Below are positions 55,082 to 64,000 of a stretch of DNA of 64,000 nt, in pieces. A model generated the notes under the pieces. That model made no database searches, was not told the origin of the DNA, and saw only the letters and a list, made by a program, of their open reading frames with translations. Source of the stretch: Polycyclovorans algicola TG408. GTDB taxonomy: Bacteria > Pseudomonadota > Gammaproteobacteria > Nevskiales > Nevskiaceae. The translations under genes were made by a program, and so were the position numbers. The stretch lies in contig NZ_JOMH01000001.1 of NCBI RefSeq assembly GCF_000711245.1, positions 2,226,830-2,290,829 of the forward strand. Reading direction: 5' to 3'. The first letter of the stretch is position 1. Every line of letters begins with the position of its first letter.

Positions 55082-56491
55082 TCAGCCGTTGACGGCCGCC
55101 GCGCCGAAAATCTCGACACCCGCTCGCCAAACCCCAAGCACCCGTGCGGCTCGCAAGTCGGCGCGAGCCTGTCGCCAGGGCCGATCGATCAGGCACAGGT
55201 CGGCGATCTCGCCCGGTGCGAGGTCGAAGCGCGGCACGCCGGGTGCGTCCAGCGTGCCGGTGAACAAACCCAGCGCGGCTTCCGGCGTCAGGGCTTCGGC
55301 GGCGCCCAAGACCTCGCCATGGCGGTCGCGTCGGTCCACCGCTGCCTGCATCGCCGCCCACGGGTTGAGACCGCCAAACGGGGCGTCGCTGCCGGCCGCC
55401 AGTGCGATGTCGGCGTTACAGAAGCCGCCCAGGCGGTACAGCCACGGCTGATCATCGGTATCCACCTCAAGCCGGTAGCGGTCGCCTTTTTCGGCAATGA
55501 AGTGCGGCTGGCTGACCACGGTCAGGCCCAGGTGCCGCATCGCCTCCAGCAGCTCGGGCGGGCAGACGCCGGCGTGCTCGATGCGGTGCGCGCTGCTGGT
55601 GGCGGCAGCGTTCAGCGCCGTGAGCGCAAAGACCAGCTCGACGCGGCTGGTGCAATGCAGCGCCGTGGCGCGCCCGGCGTGCTGTCGGGTCCGGATCTGC
55701 GTGACCAATGTGTCGAAGTCGGGCAGGGCGCCTTCCAGCAGGTGCACCTTGGCCTCGCCGACGTGCAACAGCGCCGTGGCCGGCAGCCCATCCAGCGTGG
55801 CGTTGCCCATCAGGCGCACCCGTTGACGCAGGTCGCCCGCCGCATGCATCAGGGCGAAGGCGTGGGCGGCGTCACGGTCATTGTCTGGGGTGGCGTCGGT
55901 GAATCCCACCACGCCATACCCCGCCAACTGTTGGCTCAGCGCTGCCACCGACGGCCGCTGGGACGGCACCCGCTGCCGCAGCCAGGTGTCGCCATCGAGC
56001 AGGTGACCGGTGCAGCGCCCACGCACCTGCTGGAACGGCGCGTTCTCGCCCAGCGGTCCCAGCGCGTCCAGCGCCAGGCTGTTGAGCACCCACAGGCGAC
56101 CGCTACGGTGCTGAATGCGCACCGGCACGGCGGGTCCGTGACGGTCCAGCCAGTCGCGGTCCAGCGGCGCATCGTCGCCCATCACCGATTCATGCCAGCC
56201 CACGCCGCGCAGCCACTGACCGTGCCTTGCTGCGGCGTTCAGCGCCGTTGCCAGCGCGCGAGGGCCGTCGATCTGCGGCGGGCCACAGTGCACCGAGTGT
56301 TGTGCGGTCGCCGATGCCAGCAGATGCAGGTGGTGATCGTTCAGGCCCGGCAGCAGCGCGTTGCCGCGCGCATCGATCTCGGACTCGCCGTCCCGGGCGG
56401 GCAGGTGTGTGTCCAGTGCGGCGATGCGACCGGCGTCGATGCGCAGGTCAAACGCAACGCCGTCGAGGCCTGTCGCGTTGCGGATCAGCAC
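55082..56491 (-). CDS. Amidohydrolase family protein (YtcJ-like)
   Basis: The 469-residue protein has the amidohydrolase-3 layout. An N-terminal beta region (RNATGLDGVAFDLRIDAGRIAALD) is followed by the metal motif DHHLHLLA, later RIEHAG and VVSQPHF, and the final AAGSDAPFGG with the metal-bound Asp. The substrate (N-acyl or cyclic amide) is unknown. It overlaps the upstream CaiB gene by 7 nt, so the two are co-translated. Confidence 0.85.
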   Translation of the reverse strand: MLIRNATGLDGVAFDLRIDAGRIAALDTHLPARDGESEIDARGNALLPGLNDHHLHLLASATAQHSVHCGPPQIDGPRALATALNAAARHGQWLRGVGWHESVMGDDAPLDRDWLDRHGPAVPVRIQHRSGRLWVLNSLALDALGPLGENAPFQQVRGRCTGHLLDGDTWLRQRVPSQRPSVAALSQQLAGYGVVGFTDATPDNDRDAAHAFALMHAAGDLRQRVRLMGNATLDGLPATALLHVGEAKVHLLEGALPDFDTLVTQIRTRQHAGRATALHCTSRVELVFALTALNAAATSSAHRIEHAGVCPPELLEAMRHLGLTVVSQPHFIAEKGDRYRLEVDTDDQPWLYRLGGFCNADIALAAGSDAPFGGLNPWAAMQAAVDRRDRHGEVLGAAEALTPEAALGLFTGTLDAPGVPRFDLAPGEIADLCLIDRPWRQARADLRAARVLGVWRAGVEIFGAAAVNG

Positions 56492-57870
56492 GGTGCAAGG
56501 CCATCCAAGATCTGCGCGCTATCGGCACCAAGTGACGCGGCGCGCGCCACCGGCAAGCGGGCGCGCGGCGGCTGGGCGATCACCCCATGCCGGTGCAGCC
56601 ATGCCTGCCAGTCGGCATGGCGGGCGCGGCGCCCGGCCGTCGATTCGGGCAATTCGAAGCAGGCGGCATGCCGGGTGACATCGACCAGCGACAGGCCGAC
56701 CAGTCGGCCGCCGCCATCACACCAGCTCGCCCACGCCGCCAACGCTGCATGCAGGCCGGTGAGCGGGTCGGCCAGGGCGTCGCCCACCATCAGGCGCTGC
56801 CCGGTGGTGTCGTGCATGAGGTGGCTGAGACCGGCGGCGACGGTGGCGTCGTCGCCAAAGGCAACGCGCTCGGCGTCGGGCCCGCAGCGGCCGTAGCCGG
56901 TCAGGCTGATCCAGGTGCGGTGCGGCCGTTCTGCAACCCACGCCTCGGCCTCAATGCCCAACTGCTGCAACGCGCGCGGCCGCGAGCCCTCGATGACGAT
57001 GTCGGCACTTGCCAGCAGCGCGCGCAACTGTGCGGTGCCGGTGGGCGTGCCCCAGTCCAGCGCCACGCAGCGCTTGCCGGCGTGCAGCAGGTTGAAGAAA
57101 TCGGCGTTGCCGCGTCGCGCGCCGTCCGGGCGCTGCCAGCCTTCCACCTTGATGACCTCGGCGCCGAGCCGCTGCAGCAGATGGCTGCAAAGCGGTCCGG
57201 CCCACAGCGACGACAGATCCAGCACCCGTGGCGCGCGGGCCGGCATGGTTGTCGTGCCGCGCCAGTCCGCGCCGCTGTGAACCGTGCACCACGCTGCGGC
57301 CTGCGGGGCCTGATCCCGCGCCACCGCCAATCCCAGCCACCCGGCGCGTTCGATCAGCAGCGCGGACGGACGCCGCGTCAGTTCAGCGGCCAGGGTCGCC
57401 AGGTCCGGGCAGGCATCGATCTCCAGCCATGCCGGCAGCAGCGCCCAGTCGTCATCCCGGGCGAGGTTGACCGCCAGCCAGTCATCGGCCGTGGCCAGCA
57501 GGTGGCAGGCGCCGCCGGGCGAAGTCGCGCCGGCGCGGGTGCTGCCCGTGAGCGCCGCCCGTTCGCCCAGCAGCAGGGCCGCGTCAATCTCATCAAGGCC
57601 CGCCGTGTTGGGCGCCACGGACTTCAGCGCGGCGAGGGCGCCCTGCGCCGCACTCACGATAGGGGCAATACACAGCGCTGGGTCGTGGTTGCCCGTCAGC
57701 GCCATCAAGCCGCTGCGCGCCCAAGCGGCGGCAGGGTGTTCAGGGACGGCAATGCACGCGTCGTGCTCAGAGCGCCCCAAGTCGTTGAGCAAGACCGACA
57801 CGTAGCGGCCAGCCAGGCCAGCTTCGGCATGGTGTTGTTCGGCACGCTGCGGGATGAGACCTGCGGTCAT
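56485..57870 (-). CDS. CaiB/BaiF family CoA-transferase
   Basis: The 461-residue class III CoA-transferase has the family features VLDLSSLWAGPLCSHLLQRLGAEVIKVE and VIEGSRPRALQQLGI. It also has the G-rich VGDALADPLTGLHAALAA segment with a conserved Asp. A divergent N-terminal half precedes the core, which is unusual: the catalytic-type core begins only near residue 210. It probably moves CoA between acids; donors are unknown. It is divergent from the marR gene. Confidence 0.83.
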   Translation of the reverse strand: MTAGLIPQRAEQHHAEAGLAGRYVSVLLNDLGRSEHDACIAVPEHPAAAWARSGLMALTGNHDPALCIAPIVSAAQGALAALKSVAPNTAGLDEIDAALLLGERAALTGSTRAGATSPGGACHLLATADDWLAVNLARDDDWALLPAWLEIDACPDLATLAAELTRRPSALLIERAGWLGLAVARDQAPQAAAWCTVHSGADWRGTTTMPARAPRVLDLSSLWAGPLCSHLLQRLGAEVIKVEGWQRPDGARRGNADFFNLLHAGKRCVALDWGTPTGTAQLRALLASADIVIEGSRPRALQQLGIEAEAWVAERPHRTWISLTGYGRCGPDAERVAFGDDATVAAGLSHLMHDTTGQRLMVGDALADPLTGLHAALAAWASWCDGGGRLVGLSLVDVTRHAACFELPESTAGRRARHADWQAWLHRHGVIAQPPRARLPVARAASLGADSAQILDGLAPC

Positions 57871-58028
57871 GACGTCGTTTTGTCACGCATGAACAGCGGT
57901 GTGATGGACGGGTGCGCAGGTTAGAAAGGGTTTCACGCCGTGTGAATCATCGGCTTTCGGTCGACGCGCACTGTACATCTCACGTTGCCAAGGGATTTCG
58001 GCAATAAGCTGTGATAAGTTCATCAATG

Positions 58029-58042
58029 TACTATCAATGGTA
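58029..58042. promoter_or_regulatory. Possible MarR operator upstream of marR
   Basis: TACTATCAATGGTA is an imperfect palindrome that ends 5 nt before the marR start codon. It lies in the 177-bp divergent gap shared with the CaiB gene. MarR proteins bind such sites and usually repress themselves. The symmetry is imperfect, so this is tentative. Confidence 0.3.
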
Positions 58043-58047
58043 TTGCC

Positions 58048-58575
58048 ATGAAAACGCGTGATCGATTGCTTGCGGTTGATGCCAGTGCCGAAGACTGGCA
58101 AGCGAGTGTTCCAGAATTTTCTTATGAAGACGTCACGCTGATGCGGCTGATCCGGGTGGCCAGCCAAAGCATCACCGCGTTTACCGACCCTTTGCTGCGG
58201 CCCTCGGGGCTGACGGAAAGCTCCTACCACACGCTGATTGTGGTGCTCGCCAACGGGGATCGTGGCACTACGCCATCAGCGTTGTGCGAGCAGGTGGGGC
58301 AAAACCGCGCCAACATGACCCGCATTCTCAACGTGCTGGAAACCGAGGGGCAGGTACAGATCAAGGCCGACCCTCACGATGCGCGTCGGCGGCAGGTGGT
58401 GATCACCCCCGCAGGGCGCGCATTGGTGAGAAGCCATGCGCAAGCTTTCCAGCCCATCGTGGCAACGGCTTTCAGTGCCCTCGACGCCAATGAAAAGCAA
58501 GCCTTTGAGCAGATGCTCAGACGCCTGGTGGTGTCGATGGACCAGGCTGAACAGGTCGTGGCGCGTCAGCGATGA
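58048..58575 (+). CDS. MarR-family transcriptional regulator
   Basis: The 175-residue winged-helix regulator has the MarR core SSYHTLIVVLANGDRGTTPSALCEQVGQNRANMTRILNVLETEGQVQIKADPHDARRRQVVITPAGRALV, in which the wing DPHDARRRQV is diagnostic. It is coupled by ATGA to the FadL-like porin and lies divergent to the CaiB gene. It probably controls the porin-adaptor-RND operon in response to a hydrophobic ligand. Confidence 0.9.
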   Translation: MKTRDRLLAVDASAEDWQASVPEFSYEDVTLMRLIRVASQSITAFTDPLLRPSGLTESSYHTLIVVLANGDRGTTPSALCEQVGQNRANMTRILNVLETEGQVQIKADPHDARRRQVVITPAGRALVRSHAQAFQPIVATAFSALDANEKQAFEQMLRRLVVSMDQAEQVVARQR

Positions 58576-60065
58576 GTCGGCCGGGAAGGGCGTTGAGCAT
58601 GCAATGGCGGGCCTTCTGGGCGCTTTGTCTGTGTGGTGTCGCGGTCTCGGTAGGAAACGCGTCGAACGGAATGAACGCGGTGGGGACCGGTGCCATACAA
58701 CTGGGCATGGCCGGGGCGGGTACCGCCATGGTCGAGGATGCCACTGCCACCCTGCGCAATCCTGCGGCGGGCGCGTGGCTGGAGAGCGGCATGGTGGCCG
58801 AGCTTGGCGTCGCCATCCCCGACGGGGGTTACCGCGCGGGGCCGCGGGGCGATGCAGCGCCGTTTGGCCTGCTCGATCTGGCACCGGGACGCCAAACCTC
58901 GATCACCGGGGTTTTTCCGCTTCCCTCGTTTGCCCGCAACTGGCGCATTGATGACCGCACGGCATTCGGTTGGGGGCTGAGTGCCTCGGGCCTGAAGTCG
59001 CTGTCAGACGGGTCCGACACCACCCTGGCCCGCGGCGTCCCCGGTTTCGCGGCCAATTGCGAAGGTACGTTTGGTGGTGGCAACGCGACCTCAGCGCTGA
59101 CCGACTTGTCTGGTTTGTGCGGCCAAAGTGGCACGACCCTGGGGGTCGATCTCACCCAGATTCTGCTTTCGGCGCATTGGGCATACCGGCTCACACCGAC
59201 CCTCGCCGTTGGCGTTTCTCCGGTGCTGGCCGGCCAACGCATCGCCTTGCGCGGTCTCGGCGCGTTTGCAGCATTTTCGAATGCGCCAGACAAGGTCACC
59301 GACAACGGCTTCGACTACGCCTATGGCGGCGGCCTTCGGGTCGGCCTGCTGTGGGAGTTGGGCGCAGGTGTCGGGATCGGCGCGGCCTATCAGAGCCGCT
59401 TGTATCAAACCGATTTTGACCGCTATTCCGGCGCCATCATCGGTAAGTCGCTGGATTTTGCACCGGTGCTGAATCTGGGGGTGCAGTACCAGTTTCTGCC
59501 GGGCCATCGTCTGTTGATCGACTTTGAGCAGATTCGCTACGGCGACGTCAAGGCGCTGAGCAACACCGTGGCGGCGCAGCGGTTTACCGATGAATGCTTT
59601 GTGCCGAGACTGCTCAGCCGTAACCTGCCGAACACCGCCATGCTTGATGCCTGCCTGGGCGGTAACGCGGGTCCCGGCTTTGGCTGGCACAGCGTGGAGG
59701 TGTACAAGGTCGGGTATCAGGGTGAGCGTGGCCGGCTGAGTTGGCGCGCGGGCTTCAGTTGGGGTGGCAACCCGGTGGGCAAGGATCAGGCATTGCCATC
59801 CGTGTTCGCACCTGCCGTCACCGATCAGCACGCCGCCATTGGATTGTCATGGAAGCTCAGTCCTCGGCTCAATCTGGGGTGGGCCTTGCTCTATGCGGTG
59901 AACAACACGCAGCGCACGCTCAACACCCTGAGCAGCGCCCGCCCGGTGCTGCTGCAGGGCCAACTGCTGACATTTAACGTGGACGCCGACCCGGGCGACC
60001 AGCTCATCGAAGCGAATCTGAGCGTCTGGCAGTCACAATTCTCGCTGGGCTGGACGTTTGACTGA
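58572..60065 (+). CDS. OmpP1/FadL/TodX family outer-membrane channel
   Basis: The 497-residue protein has a signal peptide ending near SVGNAS. The FadL N-terminal hatch pattern (GAIQLGMAGAGTAMVEDATATLRNPAA) follows, then a long beta-barrel ending in the aromatic C-terminus SLGWTFD. FadL proteins import long-chain fatty acids or hydrocarbons by lateral diffusion. It is coupled to marR upstream and lies 3 nt before the RND adaptor gene. Confidence 0.9.
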   Translation: MSRPGRALSMQWRAFWALCLCGVAVSVGNASNGMNAVGTGAIQLGMAGAGTAMVEDATATLRNPAAGAWLESGMVAELGVAIPDGGYRAGPRGDAAPFGLLDLAPGRQTSITGVFPLPSFARNWRIDDRTAFGWGLSASGLKSLSDGSDTTLARGVPGFAANCEGTFGGGNATSALTDLSGLCGQSGTTLGVDLTQILLSAHWAYRLTPTLAVGVSPVLAGQRIALRGLGAFAAFSNAPDKVTDNGFDYAYGGGLRVGLLWELGAGVGIGAAYQSRLYQTDFDRYSGAIIGKSLDFAPVLNLGVQYQFLPGHRLLIDFEQIRYGDVKALSNTVAAQRFTDECFVPRLLSRNLPNTAMLDACLGGNAGPGFGWHSVEVYKVGYQGERGRLSWRAGFSWGGNPVGKDQALPSVFAPAVTDQHAAIGLSWKLSPRLNLGWALLYAVNNTQRTLNTLSSARPVLLQGQLLTFNVDADPGDQLIEANLSVWQSQFSLGWTFD

Positions 60066-60068
60066 GGC

Positions 60069-61166
60069 ATGACGATGACCCTGACGTCACATAGCAGCCT
60101 GAAGCGCACATCGTGGTTCATGTTCTTGTCGTTGGCGCTGGCAGCCTGCGGGACCGACCCGACGCCCCACGCAGCGCCGGAGCCCGCGCAACACGACTTG
60201 CCCACGGTGACGGTGGTGGTCGAGCTGTTGCCGGTGCACTACGAAACGGTCGGCTCGGTGGTGTCGGACCAGCGTATCGAGATCAGCTCGCGCATCACCG
60301 CTTACCTGCGCCGTCTCGACGTGCGAGAAGGCGATGCCGTTCAGCGCGGCCAGGCGCTGGCCACGCTGGACAGTGAAGATCTTGAAAGTGCCATTCAACA
60401 GGCCAGCGCGCAGCATCAGCGCGCGCAGGCGGTACTGGCCGACGCCGAGCGGACCCTGGTCGACACCGGCACCCTGTACGCCCGCAAGCTGGTGGCCGAA
60501 TCGGCTTTGCGACGCGCACAGGTTGACCGCGACATCGCCGCACGCGAGCTCGAGGCCGCCACGGCAATGCGTGCCGCGGCGCGCTCGCAAATGGACTACG
60601 CGCAGATCGTCAGCCCGGTCGACGGTGTCGTGGTCGAGCGCGCCGCGCGCAGTGGTGACCTGGTGACACCCGGCGCGCCCATCGTCGTCGTCGAGTCCGA
60701 CACCGCGCTGCTGTTCGAAACCCACGTGGCCGAATCGCAACTGGCCAAGCTTCAGGTGGGCGATACGGTGCGCGTGGATATCGAAGCCGGTGGGCACTCA
60801 CTGGGCGGTCGCATTGCACGCCTGGTGCCGTCCGGCGATCCGGTCACGCGGCGTTACCTCGCCAAGATTCAACTGGATCAGGCCGATGGCCTCGCCCCCG
60901 GCATGTTTGGTCGCTGTACCTTCATGCTTGCGGCACAGCCCGGCATCGCCATCCCCACCACGGCGTTGGCCGAGCGCGGCAGCCTGACCGGCGCCTTTGT
61001 GGTGGACGATGCACAGCGGCTGCGCTTTCGGTGGCTGCGCACCGGGCGGGTGCTGGGCGACCGTACCGAGATCACCAGCGGCCTGACGCCGGGCGAAACG
61101 CTGTTGCAGCGCGTCGATGACCGCGTTCGTGACGGCGACCTGTTGATGACGCCCGGAGCACCCTGA
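60069..61166 (+). CDS. RND efflux periplasmic adaptor (membrane fusion lipoprotein)
   Basis: The 365-residue HlyD/AcrA-like protein has a lipobox LAAC with Cys27. A biotinyl-lipoyl half-motif (RRLDVREGDAVQRGQALATLD) is followed by an alpha hairpin, the second lipoyl half (IVSPVDGVVVERAARSGDLVTPGAPI) and beta-barrel/MP domains. It links the downstream RND pump to an outer-membrane channel. Confidence 0.92.
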   Translation: MTMTLTSHSSLKRTSWFMFLSLALAACGTDPTPHAAPEPAQHDLPTVTVVVELLPVHYETVGSVVSDQRIEISSRITAYLRRLDVREGDAVQRGQALATLDSEDLESAIQQASAQHQRAQAVLADAERTLVDTGTLYARKLVAESALRRAQVDRDIAARELEAATAMRAAARSQMDYAQIVSPVDGVVVERAARSGDLVTPGAPIVVVESDTALLFETHVAESQLAKLQVGDTVRVDIEAGGHSLGGRIARLVPSGDPVTRRYLAKIQLDQADGLAPGMFGRCTFMLAAQPGIAIPTTALAERGSLTGAFVVDDAQRLRFRWLRTGRVLGDRTEITSGLTPGETLLQRVDDRVRDGDLLMTPGAP

Positions 61167-61167
61167 G

Positions 61168-64000
61168 ATGCAACAAAGCGACGCGCCGGTGCGGCTGAAC
61201 CTTGCCGGCGGCATGACCGACTATTTCATCGACTCGAAACTGACGCCGGTGTTCATCGTGTTTTGCCTGCTGGTGGGTCTGATCGGCGCCTCGCTGACGC
61301 CGCGCGAAGAAAATCCGCAGATCATCGTGCCGGGCGCCGAGGTCCACTTCGATCTGCCGGGCCGCTCCGCCGAAGCGGTGGATCGGCTGGTGGCCAGCCC
61401 CGCAGAGCAGGCGCTGCGCGAGCTGGAAGGGGTGGATGACACCTTTGCCACCTCGCTGTATGGCGCGGCGCGCATTGATGTGCAGTTTGACGTGGGCATC
61501 GACAAGGAAAAAGCCATGGTGCGCGTGTATCAGCGCATCGATGCACTGCGGGCCGCGCTGCCGCCGGACATCCCACCGCCGCAGATTCGCCGCATCGATG
61601 CCGATGACGTCCCCATCGTCGCCGTCACCCTGGCTTCCGCCGAATACGATGACTACGCGCTGAGGCGGCTCGCCGACACCCTGCGCGAGCGGCTGAACAC
61701 GCTGCCGACGATCTCGGTCACCGAGTTGCATGGCGGCCGCAGCCGCGAAATTCGTATCGACCTCGACCCGATTCGCCTCGAAGCGTTTGGTCTGAGCCTG
61801 GACGACGGCATCGCACGGTTTGCCGACCGGAATGTGGCTTCGCTGGTCGGCGAAGCCGTTCAACAGGGCCGCTATCACCCCGTGATCCTGAGCGCGCGAC
61901 TGACGTCGGTCGATGCCGTGCGGCGCATGGTGCTGGCCGTTCACGACGGGCAGCCGATCTATGTCGAAGACGTGGCCACGGTGCACGACGGTGCGGCGGA
62001 ACAGCGCCACACCTTGGCACGATTTGCCTTCGGGCCCAGTGATCCGCGCTTCACTCAGGATTTGGGCGAAATGCCTGCGGTGACCCTGTCGGTGGCCAAG
62101 AAGCCCAACACCAATTCGGTGACGACGGCCAACGAAGTGCTGCTGGCGATTGAAGAAATGCGTGCCGAGTTTCTACCCGAGGCGGTGCATGTCATCACCA
62201 CGCGTGACGACGGCGCAGAGGCCAACGACACCGTCAACCGCCTGTTGCGTGACATGGCCGTGGCGATCAGCGCGGTCATTGTGGCGTTGCTGCCGTTTTT
62301 GGGACTGCGCGCGGGCTTGATCATCAGCGGCACGCTACCGCTGATTCTGTTTCTGACTGTGGCCGTTGATCTGGTCACCGGGCACACGCTGAACCGCATC
62401 GCCCTGTTCGCGATGATCCTGTCGCTGGGCATGATTGTCGATGACAGCATCGTCACCCTGGAAAACATCTACCGCAGTTATCAGCAGGGTGGTACGCGGG
62501 ATGCCCGGCGCGCGGCCGTCCTCGCGGTCAACGAGATTGGACCGCCCACCACCATGGCGACCGTGGCGGTGATTCTGGTATTCGCCTCACTCAACATTCT
62601 CAGTGGCATGAGCGGCGAGTACTTCGCGCCCATCTCCTTCAACGTGATGGTGACCATGGCGCTGTCATTGCTGCTCGCCTACACGGTGGTGCCGTGGAGC
62701 TGTCATCGCTGGTTGCGGGGCCGCGTTGCGCCAGCCTCGTCCGGCGACCCGATGTCCACACCGCTGTACCGACGCTACGCCGGCCTGCTGATGCCGTTGC
62801 TCGAACGCCCGATGCGGCGGCGCCTGCTGTATGGCGCCATCATGCTGGCGCTGGCGGGTTCACTGCTGCAACCCGCCTGGCAGTTCCTGCGGCCTGCGGG
62901 GGTTGGCGGGCCGCTGTCCAGCGGCGGGGTGATGCTGGCCATCATGCCCAAGGAGAACAAGAACCAGTTCACCATTACGCTGGACATGCCCGAGACGACG
63001 CCACTGGAAGTCACCGATGCTGCTGCGCGGCGACTGGGCGAGGTGCTCCGCACAGAACCCGTCATCGCCAATCACGTGACCTACCTCGGCATGCCCGGGG
63101 TCATTGACTTTGCCGGGCAGTTTCGTGGCTTGGCCCACCGGCGTGGCCCACACGTGGCGGAGATCACCGTCAATCTGGTGCACAAAAGCCAACGCCGCAC
63201 GCAGCTCGTGCCGCTGATCGCCCGCCTGCGCGAGGCGACCCTGCCGCTGAAAGAGGCATTTCCCGGCATCGAGATTGGCTTTCTGGATGCACCGCCTGGC
63301 CCGCCCAGCCGCGCCACGCTGGTGGCCGAGCTGTATGGCACCGACCCGGAGGTGCTGCGCAGCCTCTCCGACACCGTGAAGGCGCGCTTCGAGCAGACCT
63401 GGGGTGTGGTGGATGTCAGCCACAGCCAGCCGGTTGACCTGCCGCGGTTCGACATTACCGTCGACGCTGAAAAGGCCGCTCTCGCGGGCGTCAGTGCGCG
63501 CGCGATCCAGCACACGCTGGCGGCACTGGTGGGCGGACAGCCGGTGGCCGAAGCCCACCTTGCGGGCGAACGGAATCCGGTACCGATTGTGGTGAAGGTG
63601 CCGCGCGCGCTGGAGATCGATCCCCTGACCTTGGACCGGGTGCACCTGCGCAACGCCCAGGGCGAGTCGGTTCCGTTGTCGGAGGTCACCCAAACCCGCA
63701 CGGTGCTGCACGACCGGCCAATCCTGCGAAAAAACAATGAACGGGTGACCTATGTGACGGCCGAAATTGGCGACACCGCGCCGGCGTACGTCATTCTCGA
63801 CATGGATGCGCATCTGAAAGGGCTCGACCTTGGCAACGGGCAAACGTTGAAGACTGGCGGTTTGGGTCTGCGTGCCGACATTCCGCAAACCCTGAACAGT
63901 TATCACCTGCTCTGGGATGGCGAAATACGCCTGACCCTCGATTCCTTTGGCGAAATGGCGGTGGTGCTCAGCGCTGCGCTGACGCTCATCTTTTTGCTGC
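61168..64000 (+). CDS. RND-family efflux permease, 3' end beyond the window
   Basis: The open frame runs 944 codons to the window edge without a stop. It shows an N-terminal membrane start (LTPVFIVFCLLVGLIGASLTPR), a first periplasmic domain, and the relay motif SLGMIVDDSIVTLENIYR with Asp425-Asp426. A second periplasmic region follows, ending in membrane segment VVLSAALTLIFLL at the edge. It lies 1 nt after the adaptor gene. The sequence type is closer to CzcA/HAE-like pumps of lipid exporters than to AcrB; the substrate is unknown. Confidence 0.92.
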   Translation, partial: MQQSDAPVRLNLAGGMTDYFIDSKLTPVFIVFCLLVGLIGASLTPREENPQIIVPGAEVHFDLPGRSAEAVDRLVASPAEQALRELEGVDDTFATSLYGAARIDVQFDVGIDKEKAMVRVYQRIDALRAALPPDIPPPQIRRIDADDVPIVAVTLASAEYDDYALRRLADTLRERLNTLPTISVTELHGGRSREIRIDLDPIRLEAFGLSLDDGIARFADRNVASLVGEAVQQGRYHPVILSARLTSVDAVRRMVLAVHDGQPIYVEDVATVHDGAAEQRHTLARFAFGPSDPRFTQDLGEMPAVTLSVAKKPNTNSVTTANEVLLAIEEMRAEFLPEAVHVITTRDDGAEANDTVNRLLRDMAVAISAVIVALLPFLGLRAGLIISGTLPLILFLTVAVDLVTGHTLNRIALFAMILSLGMIVDDSIVTLENIYRSYQQGGTRDARRAAVLAVNEIGPPTTMATVAVILVFASLNILSGMSGEYFAPISFNVMVTMALSLLLAYTVVPWSCHRWLRGRVAPASSGDPMSTPLYRRYAGLLMPLLERPMRRRLLYGAIMLALAGSLLQPAWQFLRPAGVGGPLSSGGVMLAIMPKENKNQFTITLDMPETTPLEVTDAAARRLGEVLRTEPVIANHVTYLGMPGVIDFAGQFRGLAHRRGPHVAEITVNLVHKSQRRTQLVPLIARLREATLPLKEAFPGIEIGFLDAPPGPPSRATLVAELYGTDPEVLRSLSDTVKARFEQTWGVVDVSHSQPVDLPRFDITVDAEKAALAGVSARAIQHTLAALVGGQPVAEAHLAGERNPVPIVVKVPRALEIDPLTLDRVHLRNAQGESVPLSEVTQTRTVLHDRPILRKNNERVTYVTAEIGDTAPAYVILDMDAHLKGLDLGNGQTLKTGGLGLRADIPQTLNSYHLLWDGEIRLTLDSFGEMAVVLSAALTLIFLL

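Noticed and set aside
54836-56896. 686-codon plus-strand open frame spanning DUF2505, the gap and the amidohydrolase/CaiB genes
   Set aside because: It runs opposite three supported genes and through an intergenic palindrome. The translation is low-complexity Arg/Gln/Ala with no motif.

Overview
The window is GC-rich chromosomal DNA from a Gammaproteobacterium. The gene orders tig-clpP-clpX, cutA-(dsbD)-aroQ-accB-accC, pheA-hisC-tyrA-aroA-cmk-rpsA-ihfB-lapA-lapB, prmB-aroC and rplY-pth-ychF are those of Pseudomonas and Xanthomonas relatives. The many lipid-type accessory genes (FATP-like acyl-CoA synthetase, FadL-like porin, DUF1329, CaiB/BaiF CoA-transferase, coniferyl-aldehyde-dehydrogenase-like ALDH) suggest a hydrocarbon- or lipid-using lineage such as the Nevskiales. 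That placement is an inference from gene content only.

Layout. 1-3.4 kb: an SDR start, a BASS transporter, an acyl-CoA synthetase and a TlpA-like protein. 3.5-7.2 kb: tRNA-Leu, tig, clpP, clpX. 7.2-11.8 kb (minus): a TolC/RND efflux pair without an adaptor gene. 12-15.8 kb (minus): cutA, a stand-alone DsbD N-terminal domain, a TlpA thioredoxin, aroQ, accB, accC. 15.84-26.88 kb: tRNA-Thr(CGT) and a genomic island bounded by 45-bp direct repeats of the tRNA 3' end. 27-35.8 kb: aromatic amino acid genes, cmk, rpsA, ihfB, lapAB. 36-50 kb: an epimerase, bepA, psd, a SCO protein, prmB, aroC, a DEAD-box helicase, an MFS transporter, lpxH, a cyclophilin, dusA, ychF, pth, rplY. 50-64 kb: ALDH, SDR, DUF1329, DUF2505, amidohydrolase and CaiB genes (minus), then a MarR-FadL-adaptor-RND operon (plus) that runs off the end.

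The island is the most unusual part. Its integrase gene is cut by an IS3-family element (1315 bp, 26-bp terminal inverted repeats, no target duplication). On the other side of the IS lies a DUF4276 gene missing its 5' part. The IS therefore appears to mark a deletion that removed the rest of both genes and whatever lay between them. Beyond it are an intact DUF2130 gene with a PD-(D/E)XK-like motif set and a tightly overlapping four-gene operon: an AbiEi-like regulator, an AbiEii-like nucleotidyltransferase, a PglZ-type phosphatase and BrxL. The operon has its own repeated-motif promoter region. PglZ and BrxL are the last two genes of type I BREX phage defence, but brxA, brxB, brxC and pglX are absent. 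The locus is either a BREX remnant or a reduced PglZ-BrxL-nucleotidyltransferase defence module.

Other points of interest are the split DsbD replacement, the RND pump lacking its adaptor, a perfect 12-bp hairpin between tig and clpP, and a heptanucleotide tandem repeat directly upstream of an SDR gene.
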